Source of the DNA: Macrosoma leucophasiata
Lineage: Eukaryota > Arthropoda > Insecta > Lepidoptera > Hedylidae
Reading direction: 5' to 3'
DNA length: 64,000 nucleotides
NCBI GenBank assembly: GCA_036365455.1
Contig: JAWQUS010000023.1
Span: 7,378,001 to 7,442,000 of the forward strand
Of this stretch, positions 20,015 to 30,115 are shown in pieces. The translations under genes and the position numbers were made by a program. How positions within the stretch are numbered: position 1 is the first letter of the stretch; each line of letters starts with the position of its first letter. The notes beneath the pieces are model-generated. The model made no database searches and had not been told where the DNA came from. It saw only the letters and a program-made list of their open reading frames with translations.

Positions 20015-20510
20015 AAATACAACTAGACATCTTATGGCTATCTGAAGTCTGTAGAGAGGGAGAGGACACGAAAACCCTAAAGTCTGGCAACTTGTTCTTC
20101 TACCGGGAGGGCGACCAGCAGTCCCAAGGTGGTGTCGGGTTTATCGTCCACAAGTCTGTCGTTAACAACATTGAATGTATCACGAGTGTGTCGAGTAGGG
20201 TCGCGTACCTGATACTCAGAATATCCAAGAGATAATCCATGAAGGTCATCCAGGTCTACGCACCGACCTCGGCACATCCGGACGACGAGGTGGAAGCTAT
20301 GTATGAGGACATCAGTAGGGCCATACATACTTCCAAAACGTATTTCACTGTTGTTATGGGAGACTTCAACGTAAAGCTGGGCAAGGGATGCGATAATGAG
20401 CTGAGAGTGGGGCAATTTGGATGTGGACATCGGAACCCTAGGGGCCAGAGGCTGGCCAACTTTTTGGAGAAGGAGGAACTCTTCAAAGGAGGAACTCTTC
20501 TTCTCTCATG
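20015..20510 (+). pseudogene. RTE apurinic-like endonuclease domain, disrupted
   Basis: Frame 20015-20235 encodes LDILWLSEVCREGED, then GNLFFYREGDQQSQGGVGFI and ends ILRISKR at an in-frame TAA (20233-20235) where the family has a tyrosine codon. Translation continues in the same frame from 20239 with KVIQVYAPTSAHPDDEVEAM and VVMGDFNVKLG. The GFI, YAPTS and GDFN motifs belong to the APE-like endonuclease that nicks target DNA in this clade. A 14-bp repeat (AGGAGGAACTCTTC at 20471 and 20487) marks a small tandem duplication, beyond which the frame is lost; the RT frame starts 4 nt before that stop. So one nonsense change and at least one indel separate the two halves. Confidence 0.85.
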
Positions 20511-22799
20511 ATGAACTCCTTTTTCAAGAAGCCGCCTCATAGGAAATGGACCTGGATGAGCCCCGACGGTTCCACAAAAAATGAGATAGACTTCATTATG
20601 ACCACCAAGAAACACATATTCAATGATGTCTCCGTGATTCACAGGGTGAAAACCGGAAGTGATCACCGAATGGTTAGGGGCACATTGAATTTAAACATCA
20701 AGATCGAAAGATCTCGTCTAATTAAGTCTACACTCCGACCTACTGTTGCTCACATACAAAACCCCGAGAGCTTTCAGCTCGAATTGGAAAATCGCTTTGC
20801 TTGCCTGGAGGATTGCATCTCAGTGGACGATATGAATGACAGGTTGGTAGAAACTGTCCATTCGGTGGGGTTTAATTACTTCAAAACCCGCCGACGAAAT
20901 AGACCTCAGAAACTCACCGATCAAACCCTCAACCTTATGGCAGAACGACGCTCAATGACACTGCAGACCTCTGATGAAGCTAAAAAATACCGGCAACTTA
21001 ATAGACAGATCCAACAGTCCTTGCGGCACGACATCAGATACTTCAACACAAAATGTGTTGAGGAAACGATAGAGCAAAGTAAAGGCTCCAAAGTGTTTGC
21101 AAGGGATCTGTCTATTGGACAGAGCCGGTTGATGCAGCTGAAGACAGAGGACGACAGTTTAGCGTCGACTAAGCCTGAGGTATTGCGGGAGATCGAGAGG
21201 TTCTATGGGCAGTTATATACCTCGGTCGCACAACCTGCCTCTGATTTGGTCAGAGACCCGAGAGCCAAATTAACCCGACACTATACCGAAGATATCCCGG
21301 ACATCAGCCTGTACGAGATTAGGATGGCCCTAAAACAGCTTAAGAACAACAAGGCGTCTGGAGAGGACGGAATCACTACAGAGCTTCTGCAAGCGGGTGG
21401 ATCACCGTTACTGAAAGTCCTTCAGAAGCTTTTTAATTCCGTCTTATTCGAAAGTACTACGCCAGAAGCATGGAACAGAGGCGTGGTGGTGCTTTTTTTC
21501 AAAAAAGGTGATAAAGCCCTATTGAAGAACTATAGACCCATCTCGCTTCTGAGCCATGTCTACAAGCTGTTTTCGAGGGTGATCACGAACCGTCTCGCTC
21601 GTAGGTTAGATGACTTCCAGCGTCCCGAACAAGCTGGTTTCCGAAAAGGCTATAGTACCATAGACCACATACACACGCTGCGGCAGGTTATACAGAAGTC
21701 CGAGGAGTATAACCGGCCATTATGCTTAGCGTTCGTGGACTATGAGAAAGCCTTTGATTCGGTTGAAACATGGGCTGTGCTGCAGTCTTTACAGCGTTGC
21801 CACATTGACTATCGGTATATCGAAGTGTTGAAGTGTCTGTATAAAAACGCCACCATGTCAGTCCGAGTACAGGACCAATGCACGAAGACGATTCCTTTGC
21901 AGAGGGGAGTAAGACAGGGAGATGTCATCTCACCTCTGCTCTTCACCAATGCAATGGAAGACGCCTTCAAGCTCCTGGAATGGCAAGGACTAGGCATCAA
22001 TATCAACGGCGAATACATCACTCACTTTCAGTTTGCCGACGATATTATAGTCATGGCAGGGTCGCTGGAAGATCTCAGCACAATGCTCGAGGACCTCAAT
22101 CGAGTGTCCCAAAGAGTGGGCCTTAAAATGAACATGGATAAGACCAAGGTCATGTTCAATGACCTTGTATCGCCCACTCCAGTATCCGTTGGGAACTCGA
22201 TGCTCGAAGTTGTCGACGATTACGTCTATTTGGGACAAACCATACAACTAGGCAGGTCGAACTTCGAGAAAGAGGTCATTCGCCGAACCCAACTCGGCTG
22301 GGCAGCGTTCGGGAAGTTAAGGAGCGTTTTCTCGTCAAACATCCCGCAGTCCTTGAAGACGAAAGTCCTTAACCAGTGCGTTTTACCGGTGATGACCTAC
22401 GGTGCCGAGACGTGGCCTCTCACTATGGGTCTCGTACGAAAGCTCCAAGTCACTCAGAGGTCATTGGAGAGGGCTATGCTCGGCGTTTCCCTACTGGATC
22501 GAATCAGAAATGACGAGATCCGTAGGCGAACAAAAGTCGCTGACATAGCCAAGCAGATCTCCAAGCTGAAGTGGCAATGGGCAGGGCACATAGCTCGGAG
22601 AACCGATAGCCGCTGGGGCAGAAAGGTTCTCGAGTGGAGACCACGTATCGGCAAGCGCAGCGTGGGGCGTCCACCTGCAAGATGGACCGACGACCTAGTG
22701 AAGGCTGCAGGTACCCGCTGGATGCACGTCGCTTCCGATCGGTCGGCATGGAGGTCATTGGGGGAGGCCTATATTCAGCAGTGGACGTCCTATGGCTGA
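20508..22799 (+). CDS. RTE LINE reverse transcriptase (763 aa, open)
   Basis: The only long intact frame in the window. It would copy element RNA into DNA at a nicked target in the nucleus. Residues 1-55 are the end of the endonuclease: RKWTWMSPDGSTKNEIDFIM and the SDH at 51-53. The RT domain follows: LKNNKASGEDGITTELL, NYRPISLLSHVYKLFSRVI, QAGFRKGYSTIDHI, motif A FVDYEKAFD from residue 409, motif B RQGDVISPLLF near 469, motif C FADD at 509-512, and GLKMNMDKTKVM. The connection region has YLGQTIQ, MTYGAETWPL, WAGHIARR, SVGRPPARWTDDLVKAAGTR and ends AYIQQWTSYG. All catalytic aspartates are present. The ATG is only a convenient frame start; in an intact element this is the continuation of one polyprotein. 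Codon use is GC-richer than the surroundings. Copy is dead as an autonomous unit because the endonuclease is broken and the 5' end lost. Confidence 0.92.
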   Translation: MMNSFFKKPPHRKWTWMSPDGSTKNEIDFIMTTKKHIFNDVSVIHRVKTGSDHRMVRGTLNLNIKIERSRLIKSTLRPTVAHIQNPESFQLELENRFACLEDCISVDDMNDRLVETVHSVGFNYFKTRRRNRPQKLTDQTLNLMAERRSMTLQTSDEAKKYRQLNRQIQQSLRHDIRYFNTKCVEETIEQSKGSKVFARDLSIGQSRLMQLKTEDDSLASTKPEVLREIERFYGQLYTSVAQPASDLVRDPRAKLTRHYTEDIPDISLYEIRMALKQLKNNKASGEDGITTELLQAGGSPLLKVLQKLFNSVLFESTTPEAWNRGVVVLFFKKGDKALLKNYRPISLLSHVYKLFSRVITNRLARRLDDFQRPEQAGFRKGYSTIDHIHTLRQVIQKSEEYNRPLCLAFVDYEKAFDSVETWAVLQSLQRCHIDYRYIEVLKCLYKNATMSVRVQDQCTKTIPLQRGVRQGDVISPLLFTNAMEDAFKLLEWQGLGININGEYITHFQFADDIIVMAGSLEDLSTMLEDLNRVSQRVGLKMNMDKTKVMFNDLVSPTPVSVGNSMLEVVDDYVYLGQTIQLGRSNFEKEVIRRTQLGWAAFGKLRSVFSSNIPQSLKTKVLNQCVLPVMTYGAETWPLTMGLVRKLQVTQRSLERAMLGVSLLDRIRNDEIRRRTKVADIAKQISKLKWQWAGHIARRTDSRWGRKVLEWRPRIGKRSVGRPPARWTDDLVKAAGTRWMHVASDRSAWRSLGEAYIQQWTSYG

Positions 22800-22829
22800 T
22801 ATGATGATGATGATATATCGATAGAAAAG

Positions 22830-23202
22830 GCAAACCTGACTCACTGACTTTGATCTAACATCAACGCACAGCCGAAACTAACTAACTGTACCTAGAAACT
22901 TGAAAGATACGGTTCTTTTTATGACGTTAGTAAGCATTAAAAAAGGATTTTTAGAAATTCAACCCTTCAAGGGATTGAGAATGCCCCCCATTCTGTTTTG
23001 GTTGAAATTTATATTCTCTCTCATTTCTGAATTTAGAAGTATAAAAATAGGTATAGATAAGTATTATTACTCGGCTCTAGTTCAAATTATCTAAGTTAGT
23101 GAAATGTACGAAAATCTTATTTTATCTAACTGATTGAGTACGATTCATCCGTCTTTGAAATTAAATGAAATATGAACACAGCAATTCCAATTAATATTGT
23201 TA
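22830..23202. other. No recognised feature
   Basis: AT-rich DNA; nothing supportable. Confidence 0.35.
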
Positions 23203-23390
23203 TGTTTTACGTTTTGTGAATTCCGCGCGCATATGAAAAATACAAGTTTATTGAGAGCACTTACGCGGTGTTGGCACGCAAACGTGTGCGGTGCCTGAGG
23301 AAATAATTGCCCTTAACATACACATAGTGTACAACACTACAGTTACTGTACGCCTGGTAAAAAGTGCTAGCGAATTTTATTAGAAGTAAG
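23203..23390 (+). repeat. Direct repeat A, copy 1
   Basis: TTTATTGAGAGCACTTACGC, GTTGGCACGCAAACGTG, CATACACATAGTG and GACACTACAGTTACT-like words recur in the same order at 25792-25980. Confidence 0.65.
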
Positions 23391-23684
23391 ACGGCGAAAG
23401 CATTTTTTATTTTATTTTACAAAACAGTGCGACCTGCCATACGGCCATAGCTAAAAATGTATCAGCGCAATATTTTGATCGAAATGGGCATTCTATTTTC
23501 AACGAGGATAATATAGAGAAGACAAAGAGAACAACCGGACGGTTCCGTTTTTAAATTGATTTCACAGATATTTATGTGAGACGTTTCCACGTCATCTATC
23601 ATGTGAAAGTGTGGTTAATTAACTTATGGTAACTGGAACCGTGCTATCAAATGGAATGTCCTGTTTATTATTTTAGTAAATGCA

Positions 23685-23975
23685 TTTTTTTATCTAATGG
23701 AAGTGGCAAGCAAGCATGCAGTTCACATTGATGTTAAGTGATAACTGCAGCATATATACACTTACACAAAGACCAGAGTTCAAAATGCAGATTCGTTACC
23801 ACTCCTGCAGCCTAAGGTGTAATGCCTCTGTGTCGGCAATTACAGGACCGTACATTACCACCCGACCGGAACACGATAGTGCTGAACACTACCATTTAGC
23901 GGCAAGTATATTTATTAGGTAGGTAATGCGGTGGTGCCTACACCCGCGAGCTCCGTCACTGGAGATCTACCACCA
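23685..23975 (-). mobile_element. JT repeat, near full length (subfamily A)
   Basis: From TTTTTTTATCTAATGGAAGT through CACGATAGTGCTGAACACTA to CCGTCACTGGAGATCTACCA. Contains a small TATT insertion near the 5' side. Confidence 0.85.
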
Positions 23976-24005
23976 GCAAGGTCAATAACTATTTTATCGT
24001 TTTTT

Positions 24006-25010
24006 TAACCGAGTTCAAAAACGAGAAGGTTCTCAATTCGGCCGGTATATATTTTTTTTTTATGTATCTACGCGAATTTCGCCGAGATTTCTGGCACGAT
24101 TTACGTAATTCTTGTTGTGTTTGATGCGGAATAGTTTCGAATTGGTCCCATAAAAATTTGATTCAGATAGGCCCATCAGTTTTTATTTTATGAGCATTTT
24201 TTTACTTACTTTCACCTCAGACTAAGGAATAAGAATAGACGGCGAGTTGTCTTAAAGTGCTTTGAATCCACTGACGTCTTAGATAGTCCTAATGCGCATG
24301 ACAACAAGATGACAACAAGTGACAATGACACATTTACTCATCGACGACACAACACAGCTTATTTACTCCTTCGTGGATAACATTTTTTCATTGATTTCGT
24401 ATAGTCGTGTAATAATTTTGTATCGACACATCTAAACATTTTAAATTAGGTATCTAATTGTCACGAAGCTAAAAGAGTCAGATTTTACAAATTTAACAGA
24501 TGTGAACATTAATCTAATTGCAATGCAGCAACAAACTAAAAATATTAAATAAATATAACTACGTTAAGAAAAACCGACTTCAAAACTAAAAAGTAAAAAA
24601 TAATAAAGATTTAATTCTACCTATTATTTATATGTGCTATTTACTAATAGGTTTGAAGTCGGTGCCAAGCCAAAATCACTAAAGTAGGCATTTCATTGTA
24701 TTAAAACGTAACTTCACGTCTGTAATCCCCGAAGGGGTAGGTAGCGGTAAATGCACGAATTTAAGCATACCTGCAAACAGTTACGATTCGCCGGTTACAT
24801 TTTGTTCAGTGTATTAATTTGCTCGTATTCATATTTAAGTGATTAAAATATAATTATTTGTTTAAGGCTTGGCACCGACTTCAAACCTATTAGTAAATAG
24901 CACTTATAAATTATAGGTAGTATATAATCTCAATTAAATCCTTATTATTTTTTACTTTTTAGTTTTGAAGTCGGTTTTTCTTAACGTAGTTATATTTATC
25001 TGAAGTTCAA
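24006..25010 (+). mobile_element. Fold-back element F, copy 1
   Basis: Opens TTTTTTTAACCGAGTTCAAA and closes with CTTAACGTAGTTATATTT. The right half is a large hairpin: arm ~24552-24665 (AAATATAACTACGTTAAGAA, AAACCGACTTCAAAACT) and its inverse ~24868-25005, around a ~200-bp spacer holding a SINE-A fragment. No ORF of note. Sister copy at 28262. Non-autonomous; class not clear. Confidence 0.7.
24708..24815 (-). mobile_element. SINE-A fragment inside element F
   Basis: ACGTAACTTCACGTCTGTAA, TCCCCGAAGGGGTAGG and ACGATTCGCCGGTTAC. The same fragment sits at the same place in the other copy (29002), so it was captured before the element duplicated. Confidence 0.75.
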
Positions 25011-25115
25011 GTTAGTTAAAAAACTTTTACTTTGATGTATTAGATCCTTGGCTACAATTACAGAAAGATAAACTTAATAATTTATAAATTAAAGAAAAAA
25101 TATAAATTAAAATTT

Positions 25116-25180
25116 GACTTCGGTCAGGGATTGACCTACGAACTATCAGTCGATCCGCTTTACTACTAAGCTACCAAAGC
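25116..25180 (-). tRNA. tRNA-like remnant T6
   Basis: TTTGACTTCGGTCAGGGATT and CGCTTTACTACTAAGCTACC mirror the unit at 17190, minus strand. The T arm is damaged (GATTGACC for the usual GAATCGAACC). Fragment of the tRNA-like mobile family. Confidence 0.45.
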
Positions 25181-25342
25181 TGAAAAATTCAATTTGTGAA
25201 AAATAAAAAATATGATCAGTAAGATCTGCAGCGTATCGCTCACTGACCGCGTTCGTAATAAAGATGTAAGAAAGAGGCTTGTTGTGAATGAGAGTATAGG
25301 TGTAAAATTTAAAAAAGGGCATGCTCCTATGGATCGGCCATA

Positions 25343-25605
25343 TAGAAAGAATGTCGAATGAGCGAATGACTAAACAGGTATACAATGCGAATGTGGATGG
25401 TTGCAAAGGTCCAGGAAGATCAAGACTGACCTACCATGACCAAATAGATCGAGTACTGTCTGATGGTGGGGTCAAAAGTCTTAAGAATCGGCGTGCATGA
25501 TATGAAGAGAATGATGAATGTAGATGAGGCACGGGAGGTATGTCAGGACCGGGATATCTGGCGCTCCACTCTCTCTGCCTACCCCGTGAGGGACCTGGCG
25601 TGAAT
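25343..25605 (+). pseudogene. 3' end of a non-LTR RT ORF, copy 2 (frameshifted)
   Basis: Encodes ERMSNERMTKQVYNANVDGC, GRSRLTYHDQIDRV and SDGGVKSLKNRRA, nearly the same as the copy at 3409, then an extra A in GCATGATATGAAG (against GCATGTATGAAG) shifts the frame; the rest (DEAREVCQDRDIWRS, SAYPVRDLA) is readable in another frame. Preceded by GHI-like codons that the first copy lacks, so it extends slightly further 5'. Same C-terminal tail of an insect non-LTR polyprotein, no RT domain. No target duplication found. Confidence 0.7.
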
Positions 25606-25791
25606 ACCTAAATATGACCAGCAATTGATTTGACATGTCCGTGGTACGAAGGCCAGTAGACAGAAGAGAAACAGGACTTGTGTACCTCATTAGAACCGCT
25701 ACTCGTGTATAATATACGACATGCCGGACTGTTCACGTGTAAACAGATAATGAACATAGCAAACCCCTAAAAAAATATGGTTATCTAGATT

Positions 25792-25980
25792 TGTTTACGT
25801 TTTGTAAATTCCACGTGCATATGAAAAAATATAAGTTTATTGAGAGCACTTATGCGGCGTTGGCACGCAAACGTGAAAGGTGCCTGAACAAATAATTGCC
25901 TTTTACATACACATAGTGCACGACACTACAGTTACTCTACACATATTTAAATACCAGTGAATTTTAATTGAACTACACTA
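25792..25980 (+). repeat. Direct repeat A, copy 2
   Basis: Matches 23203-23390 in the same orientation; roughly 85% by eye. No coding content. Confidence 0.65.
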
Positions 25981-26117
25981 TTACCTGTTTTTATTTTTAA
26001 AACTTACGGTACAGCGGTAATAATGCTAATCGTTTAAATCAGTGTAAGTATTAGCAGGTTTTCCGTAATATTTTTTATCTTTGCTACAATACTTTTATAT
26101 GTATGTGGAGCATGTTA

Positions 26118-26245
26118 ATCACGTCTGCATTCCCCGACTGGTATAACAGAGGTATATTTACTTCTGTCGATACATGCACCCATTCACGCAAACACCAACG
26201 ATTCACCAATAACGGCCTATTGACATCACGTAGCGTAACTTCACG
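26118..26245 (-). mobile_element. SINE-A fragment, degenerate
   Basis: CACGTCTGCATTCCCCGACT, ATACATGCACCCATTCACGC and CACCAACGATTCACC are a diverged SINE-A tail. Confidence 0.4.
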
Positions 26246-26402
26246 TGTATCAGAGAATATGTAATAATACTATCTGTATAAATTAAAATAGCAGAGATAA
26301 AATGCATACATTTATGCATACATGCATATACTCACGAATAATAATTATAAAATAATAATACAAAATGTTTGGAATCCTTACAATAATGGCTGTCTCGCTA
26401 TT

Positions 26403-26485
26403 TATATATAATAATAATAATGGCAACACATTATACGTCCCACTGCTGGACACGAGTCTCTCCCCTTTTTGGGGGGAGGCCACTA
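26403..26485 (-). mobile_element. Tail of the 5S-headed SINE
   Basis: AATAATAATAATGGCAACAC, CGTCCCACTGCTGGACACGA and GTCTCTCCCC match the tail at 37480. Confidence 0.6.
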
Positions 26486-26589
26486 TATAATTCGTTTTTT
26501 TGTTTAATTCTACATTCCCTAAAAGGGGTTCTTTTCTTTCAAATTCATTTATTTTTATGACATATTCCCGTTCAAGTCACTGATTGTGT

Positions 26590-26690
26590 GCACCAAATTT
26601 CAACTCAATCGGTCCAGTTGTTTCGGAAAATGTCTGTAGCAGATAGACAAACGCATGAGCGATCCTAAAAGGGTTCCGTATTTTTCTTTT
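26590..26690 (-). repeat. Dispersed repeat Q, fragment
   Basis: AATTTCAACTCAATCGGTCC, GATAGACAAACGC, AAAAGGGTTCCGTATTTTTC. Confidence 0.45.
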
Positions 26691-26854
26691 GAAGTTCGTT
26701 ACGTTTACGTTACGCGACAGAGGACAAGAAATGTTTAATACGTTACTTGAAAGTGTCTAAGGGTGCACTAATAAGAATTTATTGAAAATCGATCCGTAGG
26801 TTGGCGAATGGGATGGGTAAATCGAAAATACCCGGCTGGAGTAATGGCCCCATA

Positions 26855-26910
26855 TAAGTTTTTTTTAATGTCATGAGGTGGCAAACAAGCATACAGTTAA
26901 CATCGCTGGT
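26855..26910 (-). mobile_element. JT repeat, 3' tip only
   Basis: TTTTTTTTAATGTCATGAGG TGGCAAACAAGCATACAG; strongly 5'-truncated. Confidence 0.55.
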
Positions 26911-27097
26911 TAAAACCGAACCGTTATATGATCACTCGGGCAATATTGTGTGTTCTCGAGATCGGTTTCTTATAGTTTAGACCAATGTAGATTTAAGCCT
27001 GAATAAACCTTGATTCTCATAAAAAAACCTAGACTAAATACTAGCCAAGTCAGACCTTAGGCTTCAATATATTATCAATCGAAACTAGGATTTCAGC

Positions 27098-27412
27098 TTT
27101 GGAATGTAAGGTGGAAAGCAACATACCTATTGATACCACCGCAATTGAGAATACTGTAACGGAACTGAAATCTCGCGACGTGGTCTCACGTCGACTGACC
27201 TGGAGGTGCGCGGCGCGTCCACCCGTGTTTATGTTAACGAGCGCCTAACTAGCACGAATCGACAGTTATTTTATGCAGCTCGTCAGGCCGCTAATTGTTA
27301 TGGTTGGAAATTCGTCTGGACTAGAGATGGTAAAATATATGTTAGAAAAGAGGAAGGTCTCAAAGTTGTGCGTGTTAAATGTCTAAACGATATACCTACA
27401 ATTTTTGGCTAA
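27098..27412 (+). pseudogene. LINE ORF1-like fragment with FP-type C-terminal domain
   Basis: The frame ending at 27412 encodes TRVYVNERLTSTNRQLFYAA, then WKFVWTRDGKIYVRK and a final IPTIFG-stop. The pattern RVYxNExLTxxNRxLFxxAR...W.YVWTRDGKIxVRK is that of the FP-like C-terminal domain (named after a baculovirus FP protein) that insect LINE ORF1 and related nuclear proteins carry after a coiled coil. Upstream, in another frame, ENTVTELKSRD looks like part of that coiled coil, so the middle has been deleted (join near 27185-27200). The domain likely binds nucleic acid or the RNP; the copy is only 68 codons long. It belongs to a transposon, not to a virus, in my reading. Confidence 0.6.
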
Positions 27413-27469
27413 TTATTTATTTAAATGCATGAAGAATCTCGCGATTGCACTTTTTTTTTTTCAAACTTC

Positions 27470-27660
27470 GTTTTGCCTCACTATTAAATAATGTGTCAAA
27501 GGTTTGATAGATACGGAGTATTTGTATGAGAAAACTGAAATTGTGTTTTTTACTTCAAAACCAAAAATCATTCAAAACCAAAATTAGCCGAATTGGTCTA
27601 GCCGTTCTCGAGTTTTAGCGAGACTAACGAACAACAATTGATTTTCATATATTGTATAGA
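27470..27660 (-). mobile_element. Non-autonomous Helitron, Lep1-like, 5' part
   Basis: Reverse complement starts TCTATACAATATATGAAAAT with A before TC, then GTTCGTTAGTCTCGCTAAAA CTCGAGAACGGCTAGACC. The CTAG end is not preserved at the other side. Confidence 0.7.
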
Positions 27661-27880
27661 TTAAGCGGCGTTGAATTTAAACTGCTACATATATACTATA
27701 ACTGGCTTGTTGTGCGTGTTAATGCCATGTTGATTGTTCATGTATGTAACAACCTTTAGCACTATTCAAAATACGAGTAGCTCACGTCTCCCGCAAACGG
27801 TGCTTAATTTATATGCTGACCCGTGTTCGTCGCTTTGCACAAGCGTTGGAGCATCAGTATTAGTGTATTCATATTTGATG
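27661..27880 (+). repeat. Direct repeat B, copy 1
   Basis: ATTAAGCGGCGTTGAATTTA, GTGCGTGTTAATGC, CACTATTCAAAATA and CTTAATTTATATGCTGACCC recur at 29883-30115. Confidence 0.6.
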
Positions 27881-28545
27881 ACTTTAGCTCGTAGACATCG
27901 CTAACAAACATAGATAACTTGACGTCGTTTTTAATAGGCATTGTAAAGGAAAAAGGAAATTAAAACTAACTACAATTCTACAACATGCATGATGTAATCT
28001 ATTTATCATTCTGCAGTAGAAACAAATAAGAAAGAGACAAATAAGAGAGATGAATAAATAAATAAGAAGCTGCAGATTTTTACGCCATGCTCTTTTAAGC
28101 GAACACTATCCGTCATACTCTTACCGTTGGCGTGCCATCCAAATTGGACCCCAATGGCTCGGCACGTGACGTTGAGAAGAGACTAGAAGGCATATTGCCT
28201 TGGAAGATGAGTATGGACTTGGTATGAGACGCAATTTGCGATGACACCCTCGCGTCATCTCAATTTTTAACCGAGTTCAAAAACGAGAAGGTTCTCAATT
28301 CGGCCGGTATATTTTTTTTTATGTATGTACGCGAATTTCGAAGAGATTTCTGGACCGATTTACGTAATTCTTTTTTTTTCGATGCGGAATCGTTTCGAAT
28401 TGGTCCCATGAAAATTTGATTCAGATAGGTCCATCAGTTTTTATTTTATGAGCATTTTTTTACTTACTTTCACCTCAGACTAAAGGAATTAGAATAGACG
28501 GCGAGTTGTCATACAGTGCGTTGAATCCACTGACGTCCTAAATAG

Positions 28546-28663
28546 AATAGAATAGAATAGAATAGAAAAACTTTATTTGTAACAACTTATAAAAACAAAA
28601 AACTAAAACTAAGAACACAAAATCAAAGTTGTTACAAAAAGGTCCCCAATTCAGCTTAAAGCT
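28546..28663 (-). mobile_element. LINE 3'-tail insertion, TAAATAG target duplication
   Basis: Flanked by TAAATAG at 28539-28545 and 28664-28670; element F copy 1 has the empty site. On the minus strand it ends in TTTCTATTCTATTCTATTCT, a LINE-type microsatellite tail. Confidence 0.75.
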
Positions 28664-29001
28664 TAAATAGTCCTCATGCGCATGACAACAAGATGACAAC
28701 AAGTGACAATGATATATTTACTCATCGACGACACAACACAGCTTATTTACTCCTTCGTGGATAAAAATTTTTCATTGATTTCGTATAGTCGTGTAATAAT
28801 TTTGTATCGACACACCTAAACAATTTGAATTAGGTATCTAATTGTCACGAAGCTAGAAAAAGCTACAAGCTAGAAAAGTAAAAAATAATAAAGATTTAAT
28901 TGTAATTATATACTACCTATTATTTATATGTGCTATTTACTATAATAGGTTTGAAGTCGGTGCCAAGCCAAAATCACTAAAGTAGGCATTTCATTGTATT
29001 A

Positions 29002-29100
29002 AAACGTAACTTCACGCTTGTAATCCCCGAAGGGGTAGGCAGAGGTAAATGCATGAATTCAAGCATACATGCAAACACCCACGAATCGCCGGTTACGTTT
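29002..29100 (-). mobile_element. SINE-A fragment inside element F copy 2
   Basis: GTAACTTCACGCTTGTAATC, CCCCGAAGGGGTAGGCAGAG, CACGAATCGCCGGTTACG. Confidence 0.75.
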
Positions 29101-29296
29101 TGTTCAGTATATTAATTTGCTCCTATTCATATTTAAGTGATTAAAATATAATTATTTGTTTAAGGTTTGGCACCGACTTCAAACCTATTATAGTAAATAG
29201 CACATATAAATAATAGGTAGTATATAATTACAATTAAATCTTTATTATTTTTTACTTTTCAGTTTTGAAGTCGGTTTTTCTTAACGTAGTTATATT

Positions 29297-29407
29297 TTTG
29301 TGCGGGTGAAAACGAGTGCTAAACACAACATCAACATGCACTACTGGAGTTTTGAACAGATTGTTTGTTACAAAATGTGCTGCAGTGTAGGCACACCGTT
29401 TTTTATT
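29297..29407 (-). repeat. Sequence downstream of a JT 3' end, shared with 31085-31190
   Basis: Minus strand continues past the JT tail as AAAACGGTGTGCCTACACTG, CAGCACATTTTGTAACAAAC, TGTTCAAAACTCCAGTAGTG. The same ~105 bp follows the JT 3' end at 31085 on the plus strand. Confidence 0.7.
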
Positions 29408-29690
29408 TTTTATGTTACGAATGTGGCAAACAAGCATGCAGTTCACATTGTTGTTAAGTGATGACTGCAGCCTATCGACATCCACACAAAGACCAGAGGT
29501 CAAAATGCAGATGCATTACCCCGCCTGAGGCCTAAGGTGTTATGCCTCTGTGCCAGAAATTACAGGGCCATACATTACCACCTGACCGGAACACGATAGT
29601 GCTGAACACTACCATTTAGCGCCAAGTACATTAGGTAATGCTGTGCTTCGCCCGCGAGTTCCGTCACTGAAGCTCTACCACCAGTAAAAC
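29408..29690 (-). mobile_element. JT repeat, full length (subfamily A)
   Basis: TTTATGTTACGAATGTGGCA to CGTCACTGAAGCTCTACCACCAGTAAAA boundary. About 90% like the other A copies by eye. Confidence 0.85.
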
Positions 29691-29882
29691 TATTCACTAT
29701 TCAGATACAACGCGTTTTTCTAATGCTGCTGCTGCTAATGCGGCGTCACTCAACCGGCGATTATTTGAAACTGACGAAAAACAAACATCAACTGCAATAT
29801 TCGTTACTGGACAAATATTTATTAACAGTGTAAACAGTAACTGTATACGAGTAGTACAAACAAGAGTACGTAATTTTTATTT

Positions 29883-30115
29883 GATTAAGCGGTATTGAGT
29901 TTAAATGGTGACAAATAAACTGTATTTGGCTCGTGGTGCGTGTTAATGCTCTGCCATACTAGTTGTCCGACAGTTGATGTGTCGTGTATGTAAACATAAC
30001 CTCTAGTACTATTCAAAATAGTTCACGTCTCTCGCAAATGGTACTTAATTTATATGCTAACCCGTGTCCGTCGCTTCATAAATAAACGTTTGTGCATGTG
30101 TATTCACATGTATTA
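29883..30115 (+). repeat. Direct repeat B, copy 2
   Basis: Second copy of 27661-27880, more diverged, with a short insertion (CTAGTTGTCCGACAG). Confidence 0.6.

Larger units (their letters stand above)
20008..22817 (+). mobile_element. RTE-clade LINE, 5'-truncated
   Basis: Starts inside the endonuclease (the usual first ~25 residues of the domain are missing) and ends in a GATGATGATGATGAT tail right after the ORF stop, a hallmark of RTE elements. It contains a broken endonuclease (20015-20510) and an open RT frame (20508-22799). I could not identify a clear target duplication. Confidence 0.9.
28262..29296 (+). mobile_element. Fold-back element F, copy 2
   Basis: Same as 24006-25010 with two changes: a 118-bp LINE tail inserted at 28546 and a ~120-bp deletion removing the outer end of the left hairpin arm. 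Remaining arms 28873-28969 and 29164-29260 (97 nt each) pair with a single mismatch that I can see. Confidence 0.75.

Noticed and set aside
28541..28562. GAATA pentamer run as an independent microsatellite
   Set aside because: It is the tail of a LINE insertion with a target duplication.
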